Shown: positions 7,358-12,884 of the stretch, in pieces | Position numbering within the stretch: position 1 is the first letter of the stretch | How the letters are laid out: every line of letters starts with the position of its first letter | Source: RFPI01 sp964470195 | Lineage (GTDB): Bacteria > Pseudomonadota > Gammaproteobacteria > Burkholderiales > Methylophilaceae | Direction of reading: 5' to 3' | Length of the DNA: 12,884 nucleotides | NCBI GenBank assembly: GCA_964470195.1 | Contig: CAYYBG010000043.1 | Coordinates: forward strand, 1-12,884 | Notes under the pieces: generated by a model | What the model was told of the DNA's origin: nothing | Databases searched by the model: none | What the model saw: the letters and a program-made list of their open reading frames with translations, nothing else | Position numbers and translations under genes: made by a program

Positions 7358-8179
7358 ATGCATCCAATGTTGATCAATGCCGTTAAAGCGGCACGTAAGG
7401 CGGGCGCGATTATTAATCGAGCAGCACAAGATGTCAGCACCATCAAGGTGATGAATAAAACCTATAACGACTTTGTCAGTGAAGTCGATCATGCCTCAGA
7501 GCAAGCGATTATAGAAACCCTGAAAGAGGCTTATCCCAACCATAGCTTTTTGGGTGAGGAAAGTGGCCAACAACTGAATAACTCAGAATATCTCTGGATT
7601 ATTGATCCGCTTGACGGCACTACCAACTTTTTACATGGCTTTCCTCAATATGCCATTTCTATTGCTTTGTTGCATAACGGCCAATTAAACCAAGCCGTGG
7701 TGTATGACCCGACCAATAATCTATTGTTTACAGCGACTAAGGGACGCGGTGCTTTTCTAAATGACAGGCGCATTCGGGTTAGTCAACGTGCAAAACTGGA
7801 AATGTCTTTGCTTGGTACAGGTTTTCCTTTCCGCGAATTTCAGCATCTTGATACCTATATGGCGATGTTGAAAGATCTGATTACTAAAACTTCTGGTATC
7901 AGACGCCCTGGTGCTGCTGCCCTCGATTTGGCTTTTGTGGCAGCAGGATGGACTGATGGTTTTTGGGAAATCAATCTTTCGCCATGGGATATCGCAGCAG
8001 GGGCTTTATTGATTCAAGAAGCAGGTGGTATTGTTGGCGATTTTGAGGGCAATGAGAGCTGGATACACTCAGGCAATATTGTGGCAGGTAATCCCAAAAT
8101 TTTTGCACAAATTTTGCAAGTGCTACAACCGCATTTGACTGACCATTTAAAAACAGCGGCGGCTGTAAAAAGATTTTAA
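7358..8179 (+). CDS. suhB: Inositol-1-monophosphatase family protein SuhB
   Basis: A 273-residue Mg-dependent phosphatase of the inositol monophosphatase family. Metal-binding motifs are GEES (66-69), DPLDGT (83-88) and, late, SPWD (208-211), with IRRPGAAALD (181-190) before it. It hydrolyses inositol-1-phosphate and related phosphates. In E. coli SuhB also joins the NusA/NusG antitermination complex on rRNA operons; that role is family knowledge and not visible here. Start choice: the frame is open back to an ATG at 7274, which would add 28 residues (MPFYQLFTFFNAG...). MHPML at 7358 is the standard SuhB N-terminus, and the 7274 ATG falls inside a promoter-like -10 element, so 7358 is preferred even though its ribosome binding site is weak. 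It is divergent from trmJ. galU follows after 52 bases with no terminator seen, so the two may be cotranscribed. Confidence 0.94.
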   Translation: MHPMLINAVKAARKAGAIINRAAQDVSTIKVMNKTYNDFVSEVDHASEQAIIETLKEAYPNHSFLGEESGQQLNNSEYLWIIDPLDGTTNFLHGFPQYAISIALLHNGQLNQAVVYDPTNNLLFTATKGRGAFLNDRRIRVSQRAKLEMSLLGTGFPFREFQHLDTYMAMLKDLITKTSGIRRPGAAALDLAFVAAGWTDGFWEINLSPWDIAAGALLIQEAGGIVGDFEGNESWIHSGNIVAGNPKIFAQILQVLQPHLTDHLKTAAAVKRF

Positions 8180-8231
8180 TCATCAACATGGTATTAAACC
8201 CAGCTCGTCGATTATCTCTTGGGGAGTAGTA

Positions 8232-9116
8232 ATGAAAAAAGTCAGCAAAGCAGTTTTCCCAGTGGCAGGATTAGGAACACGATTTTTGCCGGCGACCAAA
8301 GCCAACCCAAAGGAAATGCTACCAATCATTGATAAGCCTTTGATTCAGTATGCCGTTGAGGAGGCCATAGAAGCTGGCATTACCGATATGATTTTTATCA
8401 TAGGAAGAAATAAAAGAGCCATTCCTGATCACTTTGATATGGCTTATGAATTGGAAACAGAATTAGAGCTGAATGGCAAAAAAGAGTTATTAAAAATCGT
8501 TCAGAACATTATTCCCAAACATATCAACTGTATCTATTTGCGCCAAGCACAAGCGCTGGGCCTTGGACACGCTGTGAAAATGGCACAGCCAGTAGTGAAT
8601 GATGAGCCATTTGCGGTATTGTTGGCTGATGACCTGCTGGATGCTGAAGTGTCCGTGATAAAACAAATGGTGGATGTCTATCAAGCTCATCAATGCTCAG
8701 TATTGGGGGTACAAAATGTGCCGCTGGAGCAGACCAAGAACTATGGCATCGTAGCCAGCAATCCCATTAACGACAAACTCGAACAAGTAACAGCCATTGT
8801 CGAAAAACCTAAGCCAGAAAATGCGCCATCTACTCTAGGGGTGGTCGGACGCTACATACTCAGCCCAAGGATTTTTCACTATTTATCGCTCATTCAACCT
8901 GGCGCGGGTGGCGAAATACAGCTGACAGATGCCATTTCTGCACTATTGCAAGAGCAAAAGATATTAGCCTATCGTTACGATGGTGTGCGTTATGACTGTG
9001 GCTCTAAACAGGGTTACTTGGAGGCCACTATTCGCCTAGGCTTGCGCCATCCTGAGTGTGGCGAGAGTTTGAAAGCCTTGATGCAAAAAATAGTGAATGA
9101 AGAAAAGTTTGCCTAG
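8232..9116 (+). CDS. galU: UTP-glucose-1-phosphate uridylyltransferase GalU
   Basis: A 294-residue nucleotidyltransferase that makes UDP-glucose from UTP and glucose-1-phosphate, a cytoplasmic precursor for lipopolysaccharide, exopolysaccharide and other glycans. The nucleotide-binding N-terminus reads KAVFPVAGLGTRFLPATKANPKEM (residues 6-29 in total), followed by LADDLLD (131-137, metal-binding), VEKPKP (190-195), GEIQLTDAI (227-235) and YDCGSKQGYLEA near the C-terminus; all are GalU/GtaB signatures. The length is typical (about 290-300). The ATG at 8232 has an excellent ribosome binding site, GGGGAG at 8221-8226 with a 5-base spacer, so it may be translated more strongly than suhB. It lies downstream of suhB and convergent with mqo. 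No other sugar-nucleotide or capsule gene is in the window, so it is probably the housekeeping copy. Confidence 0.96.
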   Translation: MKKVSKAVFPVAGLGTRFLPATKANPKEMLPIIDKPLIQYAVEEAIEAGITDMIFIIGRNKRAIPDHFDMAYELETELELNGKKELLKIVQNIIPKHINCIYLRQAQALGLGHAVKMAQPVVNDEPFAVLLADDLLDAEVSVIKQMVDVYQAHQCSVLGVQNVPLEQTKNYGIVASNPINDKLEQVTAIVEKPKPENAPSTLGVVGRYILSPRIFHYLSLIQPGAGGEIQLTDAISALLQEQKILAYRYDGVRYDCGSKQGYLEATIRLGLRHPECGESLKALMQKIVNEEKFA

Positions 9117-9148
9117 ATAAAAGAGTTACATGATGGTATTCAACTAAG

Positions 9149-9187
9149 CTTGATTTGGATAGCGCTGTTGGGCTATTTTTGATCAAG
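9149..9187 (+). terminator. Candidate terminator between galU and mqo
   Basis: An inner stem ATAGC (9159-9163) / GCTAT (9172-9176) with an 8-base loop is followed immediately by TTTTT. An outer stem CTTGAT (9149-9154) / ATCAAG (9182-9187) encloses it. The inner stem plus T-run resembles a short intrinsic terminator for galU; it overlaps the last codons and stop of the convergent mqo gene. The stem is only 5 bp, so it would be weak. Confidence 0.35.
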
Positions 9188-10669
9188 TCCCAATATCGCT
9201 AAATTAGCTTTTCTTACTTTTTGCAGTAGTGCTTTATCTTCTATCAAACTCTTACCATAAGAAGGCAACATTGCTTGCATCTTGCTTTGCCAATCTTGCT
9301 GTCCCATTTGGCTAAAGCAGCGTTGGATAATACCCAACATAGCATTGACAGAAGTCGAAGCGCCTGGTGATGCGCCTAATAGCGCAGCCAGCGATCCATC
9401 TTGAGCACAAACTATTTCAGTACCGAATTCTAATTTGCCGCCTTGTTCATCACATTGTTTGATGATTTGTACTCGTTGGCCTGCCTTGACAATATGCCAA
9501 TCCTGATCTTGCGCTTGGGGAAAATATTCCCGCAAACTGCTCATCCGCTTGGATTTATTTTTTAACGCCTCTTTGATCAGGTATTGGGTCAACTTCCTGT
9601 TACGCATACCGGCAAAAAGCATAGGTTTCAAGTTGTTGGTTTTGACCGATTTAGCTAGATCAAATAGCGAACCGTGCTTAAGAAATTTGGTTGTAAAGCC
9701 AGCAAAGGGACCAAACAGCAAGGCGGGTTTACCGTCTATATAGCGGGTATCTAAATGCGGAACCGACATGGGTGGCGCACCAAGTGCTGCCTTGCCATAG
9801 ACTTTAGCTTGATGATGTTTAACCAGATCTTGATCATGGCTGGCTAACCACAAACCACTGACAGGAAATCCACCATAACCCTTAGCTTCTGGGATGCCAG
9901 ATTTTTGTAGCAAGGATAGTGCAGCCCCCCCTGCACCTAAAAACACGAACTTGGTGTTTATTCTTACTATACGACGCTTATTTAGGTCTTTTGCTTTAAT
10001 ATGCCAGTCTCGGTTTGCTTGCTGATGCAAACTCTCCACTTGGTGACGCAGTAATATTTGGAAGTTGTCCTGCTGTTGCAAATAGCGGATCAGTCCTTGG
10101 CTAATGGCACCAAAATCCACATCACTTCCATAGGCTACACGGGTAGCCGCTAATTTTTTGGCCGGCTTACGATGTTGCATCACCAATGGCATCCACGCGG
10201 ACAATTGCTTGGGGTCCTCACTGTATTGCATATCGGCAAATAGATGATGCTGTTGTAATAAGTGATGACGTTGACGAAGGAATGTCACGTTTTCTTCACC
10301 CCATACAAAACTGATATGAGGTGTGGCATGAATAAAGTCGCTGGCTTTCAGAATTCCTTGTTGTACACAATGTGCCCAAAGCTCAAGGGATTGTTCAAAA
10401 GCAGCATTAATCTCTAATGCACGTTTTATTTGGATACTGCCATCTGCTGACTGTGGCGTGTAATTGAGTTCACAATAGCCTGCGTGACCTGTGCCAGCAT
10501 TGTTCCAAGCGTTAGTGCTCTCACTAGCGACATGGTCGGCACGCTCTAACAGCAGAACTTTTAGCTCTGGTTGCAAGCGATGCAGCAAATAGGCCAAAGT
10601 GGCACTCATAATACCGGCGCCGACCAAGACTATATCTACTTCAAATTGTGCTTTTAACTGACTCTTCAT
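9173..10669 (-). CDS. mqo: Malate:quinone oxidoreductase
   Basis: A 498-residue FAD-dependent, membrane-associated enzyme that oxidises malate to oxaloacetate and passes electrons to quinone. It can replace or complement the NAD malate dehydrogenase in the TCA cycle. The N-terminal FAD-binding Rossmann motif is IVLVGAGIMSATLAYLL (13-29), followed by LLER (40-43) and the family signature STNAWNNAGTGHAGYCELNY (51-70). Later signatures are GYGGFPVSGLWL, GAPPMSVPHLDTR, LLFGPFAGFTTKFL and GASPGASTSVNAML. The length fits the roughly 500-residue proteobacterial type. There is no transmembrane helix, consistent with a peripheral membrane protein. The ATG at 10669 has no recognisable ribosome binding site, and the FAD motif follows 11 residues after it, so the start is right; see the promoter entry for a possible leaderless transcript. 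It is downstream of acs but separated from it by a strong terminator. Confidence 0.96.
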   Translation of the reverse strand: MKSQLKAQFEVDIVLVGAGIMSATLAYLLHRLQPELKVLLLERADHVASESTNAWNNAGTGHAGYCELNYTPQSADGSIQIKRALEINAAFEQSLELWAHCVQQGILKASDFIHATPHISFVWGEENVTFLRQRHHLLQQHHLFADMQYSEDPKQLSAWMPLVMQHRKPAKKLAATRVAYGSDVDFGAISQGLIRYLQQQDNFQILLRHQVESLHQQANRDWHIKAKDLNKRRIVRINTKFVFLGAGGAALSLLQKSGIPEAKGYGGFPVSGLWLASHDQDLVKHHQAKVYGKAALGAPPMSVPHLDTRYIDGKPALLFGPFAGFTTKFLKHGSLFDLAKSVKTNNLKPMLFAGMRNRKLTQYLIKEALKNKSKRMSSLREYFPQAQDQDWHIVKAGQRVQIIKQCDEQGGKLEFGTEIVCAQDGSLAALLGASPGASTSVNAMLGIIQRCFSQMGQQDWQSKMQAMLPSYGKSLIEDKALLQKVRKANLAILGLDQK

Positions 10670-10674
10670 TTTCG

Positions 10675-10704
10675 ATTATGCTCAAAAAGAAAGGGCGCTG
10701 TCGC
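10675..10704 (-). promoter_or_regulatory. Candidate mqo promoter overlapping the acs terminator
   Basis: Reading leftward, GCGACA (10704-10699, 4/6 to the -35 consensus) and CATAAT (10680-10675, 5/6 to the -10 consensus) are 18 bases apart. The predicted transcription start falls at about 10668-10669, the first base of the mqo ATG, which would give a leaderless or nearly leaderless mRNA. The -35 lies in the loop and top of the terminator stem. Inference from sequence only. Confidence 0.3.
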
Positions 10705-10716
10705 CCTTTCTTTTTG
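10683..10716 (-). terminator. Strong intrinsic terminator after acs
   Basis: A perfect 15-bp inverted repeat: one arm at 10683-10697 (CAAAAAGAAAGGGCG), a four-base loop CTGT at 10698-10701, and the complementary arm at 10702-10716. The core GGGCG/CGCCC is flanked by A-rich and T-rich arms, so a U-rich 3' end is formed on either strand. It sits 23 bases past the acs stop and just upstream of mqo, so it should end acs transcripts and insulate mqo. Confidence 0.88.
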
Positions 10717-10738
10717 TGTTAGCAGGCTGGCTAAATAG

Positions 10739-12715
10739 TCACGATACGGATTGTTTTAACTGATCCAATATCGCAGGATTTTCAAGGGTGGAAATGTCTG
10801 AGGTAATTTCTTCACCCTTGGCTAGACTTCTTAACAAGCGTCTCATAATTTTACCAGAACGTGTCTTGGGAAGATTATCACCAAAACGAATATCATCTGG
10901 TTTGGCGATTGGACCAATCTCTTTACCTACCCATTCACGCAATTCAGCGACAATTTTTTTTGCCTCTTCACCGCTTGGCCGCGCTTGTTTCAGTACCACA
11001 TAAGCCACTATAGATTCACCTTTGACATCATGTGGTCTGCCTACAACTGCGGCCTCTGCTACGATGGGGTTAGCGACCAACGCCGATTCAATCTCCATGG
11101 TACCCAAACGATGTCCTGAAACATTTAATACGTCATCGATACGACCCATGATGGTGAAATAACCTGTTTTGGCATCGCGTACTGCGCCATCTCCAGCTAA
11201 ATATAATTTGCCACCAAGATCTGCAGGGAAATAGGATTTAGCATAGCGTTCTGGGTCTCCCCAGATGGTGCGTATCATAGACGGCCATGGACGTTTAATG
11301 ACCAACAAGCCACCATTACCCCATTCAATATCCTTACCAGTTTCATCTACCACATCCACCATAATGCCGGGGAAAGGTAAGGTACATGAACCAGGCGTTA
11401 GCGGGGTGATGGGTAATGGAGTGATTACATGCCCACCTGTTTCGGTTTGCCAAAAGGTGTCTAGAATCGGACAACGACCTTGACCAACTTGTTCGTGATA
11501 CCACATCCAAGCTTCAGGATTGATAGGCTCGCCTACTGAACCTAACAAGCGCAGGCTGGATAAATCAAATTTGTTAGGGTGCAGATTAGCGTCCCCAGCA
11601 GCGAATTTGATCAGTGAACGGATGGCGGTAGGCGCAGTATAGAAAATTGTGACCTGATGCTTTTCTATCATGCGCCAAAATCTACTCGCATCAGGAAAGG
11701 TGGGGATTCCTTCGAATACTACTTGGGTAGCGCCCAGCGCTAGGGGACCATAGGCAACATAGGTATGTCCAGTAATCCAACCCACATCAGCGGTACACCA
11801 GAATATATCGCTGTCTTTGATATCAAAAGTCCAGCGCATGGTATTGGCAGCATGCAACAAGAAACCCGCTGAAGCATGTTGAACTCCCTTTGGTTTGCCT
11901 GTCGAACCAGAAGTGTATAACAAGAAAAGTGGGTGCTCGGCATTGACCCAAACTGGTTCACAGTCAGTGTTTTGACCTTGAATCAAATCATGCCACCAAA
12001 TATTGTTGGCATGCCAATGAATGTCACTATCAGTGCGCTTAAATACCACCACTTGTTCAACAGACTCACATCCTGCCATCGCTAAGGCTTCGTCAACAGC
12101 AGGTTTCAGTGGGATAGTTTTGCCACCGCGAAATTGACCGTCGGCGGTAATCACGATCCGCGCGGCAGTATCTTGAATACGTTCTTGCAAGCTCTTGGCA
12201 GAAAATCCACCGAATACCACTGAGTGTGTCAGTGCCAGACGAGCGCAGGCTTGCATGGCGACAATAGCCTCAATGCCCATGGGCAAATAAATAATGACAC
12301 GGTCACCAGCCTTGAGGCCTAGGGTTTTTAAGCCATTGGCAAATTGACAAACGCGCTGATGTAGTTGGCGGTAGCTGACTTGACTGGAAGTGCCATCATC
12401 GGCTTCGAAGATAATCGCAGTTTTATCCCCACGCGCAGCCAAATGTCTATCTAGGCAGTTGTAGGAAACATTTAATTCACCATCGTCAAACCAACGATAA
12501 AAAGGTGCTTTGCTTTCATCCAGCACCTTGGTAAATGGTTTTTTCCAAGTGATTAGCTGCTGCGCTAATTCGCCCCAAAAGCCCTCATAGTCGTTTTCAG
12601 CCTTTTGACACAAAGCATGATAGGCGTCCATGCTGCTAATTGCAGCATTATTGACGGTTTGTTCACTCGGATTAAAAACTCGAGTCTCATGCGATACTGA
12701 TTCAATAGCACTCAT
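10739..12715 (-). CDS. acs: Acetyl-CoA synthetase (AMP-forming)
   Basis: A 658-residue ANL-superfamily enzyme that activates acetate to acetyl-CoA through acetyl-AMP. Domain order: the acetyl-CoA synthetase N-terminal domain (about 30-85, YEGFWGELA, PFYRWFDDGELNVSYNCLDRH in part), the AMP-binding domain with the P-loop TSGSTGKPKG (268-277), VGEPINPEA (394-402) and WQTETGGH (422-429, with the acetate-pocket Trp), then AGDGA, GRIDDVLNVSGHRLGT, and the C-terminal LPKTRSGKIMRR (615-626). K622 is the conserved lysine that in other species is controlled by Pat/CobB-type acetylation. The length and all motifs are normal. The ATG at 12715 follows GGGGAG (12730-12725) with 9 bases of spacing. It is terminated by a 15-bp hairpin before mqo. 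Together with mqo this supports growth on acetate or overflow scavenging; glyoxylate-shunt genes are not in the window. Confidence 0.97.
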   Translation of the reverse strand: MSAIESVSHETRVFNPSEQTVNNAAISSMDAYHALCQKAENDYEGFWGELAQQLITWKKPFTKVLDESKAPFYRWFDDGELNVSYNCLDRHLAARGDKTAIIFEADDGTSSQVSYRQLHQRVCQFANGLKTLGLKAGDRVIIYLPMGIEAIVAMQACARLALTHSVVFGGFSAKSLQERIQDTAARIVITADGQFRGGKTIPLKPAVDEALAMAGCESVEQVVVFKRTDSDIHWHANNIWWHDLIQGQNTDCEPVWVNAEHPLFLLYTSGSTGKPKGVQHASAGFLLHAANTMRWTFDIKDSDIFWCTADVGWITGHTYVAYGPLALGATQVVFEGIPTFPDASRFWRMIEKHQVTIFYTAPTAIRSLIKFAAGDANLHPNKFDLSSLRLLGSVGEPINPEAWMWYHEQVGQGRCPILDTFWQTETGGHVITPLPITPLTPGSCTLPFPGIMVDVVDETGKDIEWGNGGLLVIKRPWPSMIRTIWGDPERYAKSYFPADLGGKLYLAGDGAVRDAKTGYFTIMGRIDDVLNVSGHRLGTMEIESALVANPIVAEAAVVGRPHDVKGESIVAYVVLKQARPSGEEAKKIVAELREWVGKEIGPIAKPDDIRFGDNLPKTRSGKIMRRLLRSLAKGEEITSDISTLENPAILDQLKQSVS

Positions 12716-12739
12716 TGTTGATTACTCCCCACGGTTATC

Positions 12740-12777
12740 CACGCTGTTATTCGCGTTTTTTTAGCGTGTTAAATATA
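12740..12777 (-). promoter_or_regulatory. acs leader: candidate -10 element and inverted repeat
   Basis: Reading leftward, TGTATATT ends with a -10-like TATATT at 12777-12772. No good -35 is present 17 bases upstream (TGCAGA), which would fit an activator-dependent promoter. Just downstream lies an inverted repeat, CACGCT (12740-12745) and AGCGTG (12763-12768), separated by 17 bases. It would form a 6-bp hairpin in the leader or act as a split operator. Both are weak inferences; the rest of the 12778-12884 stretch shows no convincing gene. Confidence 0.25.
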
Positions 12778-12884
12778 CAGTGTTTGTTAGTATTTCTGCA
12801 CCCCAAAAATGAAAATTTTTTAACTTGTCGCCGCAATCGCGATGATTTTTTTGTGTTGATAGTCAGACATATGGTTGAAATTCA

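Noticed and set aside
12735..12755. Two DnaA-box-like sequences, TTATCCACG and TTATTCGCG, 12 bases apart upstream of acs
   Set aside because: Each has one or more mismatches to TTATNCACA, there are only two, and no origin-type genes or AT-rich unwinding region accompany them; chance is likely.
12820..12884. Open leftward frame at the right edge ending ...HMSDYQHKKIIAIAATS-stop
   Set aside because: Only about 21 codons are visible, with no recognisable motif. It could be the tail of a gene outside the window, but the evidence is too thin to annotate.
12871..12884. Possible rightward gene start (ATG GTT GAA ATT) at the right edge
   Set aside because: Four codons and no ribosome binding site; it cannot be supported.

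Overview
This is a dense, housekeeping-type chromosomal segment from a Gram-negative proteobacterium of moderate GC, roughly mid-40s percent by eye. Several things point to the Betaproteobacteria or a close gammaproteobacterial relative. These are the outer-membrane TonB-dependent receptor, the PA0069-type radical SAM protein, the birA-coaX overlap with a type III pantothenate kinase, the trmJ-cysE pair divergent from suhB, the FAD-type malate:quinone oxidoreductase, and the beta-type lipoyl-domain start (MSQLVEI...VPDIG) at the left edge. I cannot name a genus. No rRNA, tRNA, CRISPR array, insertion sequence, phage gene or obvious island boundary was seen.

Left part (1-5699). The first 92 bases are the 5' end of a leftward gene for a lipoyl-domain protein, probably pyruvate dehydrogenase E2. 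Divergent from it runs a compact rightward block: a PA0069-family radical SAM protein, birA (biotin ligase/repressor), coaX (CoA biosynthesis), a DUF1348/NTF2-like protein, and a TonB-dependent outer-membrane receptor. Gaps are at most 37 bases, and birA and coaX overlap by GTGA, so much of this block may be cotranscribed.

Middle (5718-9116). cysE lies downstream of trmJ in a leftward pair that converges on the receptor gene. Divergent from trmJ, suhB and galU run rightward. A 137-base intergenic region, left after correcting the suhB start, probably holds both divergent promoters.

Right part (9173-12884). mqo and acs both run leftward and are separated by a strong intrinsic terminator with a 15-bp perfect stem. 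acs has a good ribosome binding site and a short leader containing an inverted repeat. A promoter-like sequence overlaps the terminator and would start the mqo transcript almost at its ATG.

Functionally the genes centre on acetyl-CoA and cofactors. BirA loads biotin on acetyl-CoA carboxylase, CoaX starts CoA synthesis, Acs and PDH E2 make acetyl-CoA, CysE uses acetyl-CoA to make O-acetylserine, and Mqo feeds malate electrons to the quinone pool. I see no new multi-gene system here. The items most worth a second look are small: a possible leaderless mqo, the CysE tail ending in Ile, the receptor of unknown substrate next to a DUF1348 gene, and start-site corrections.
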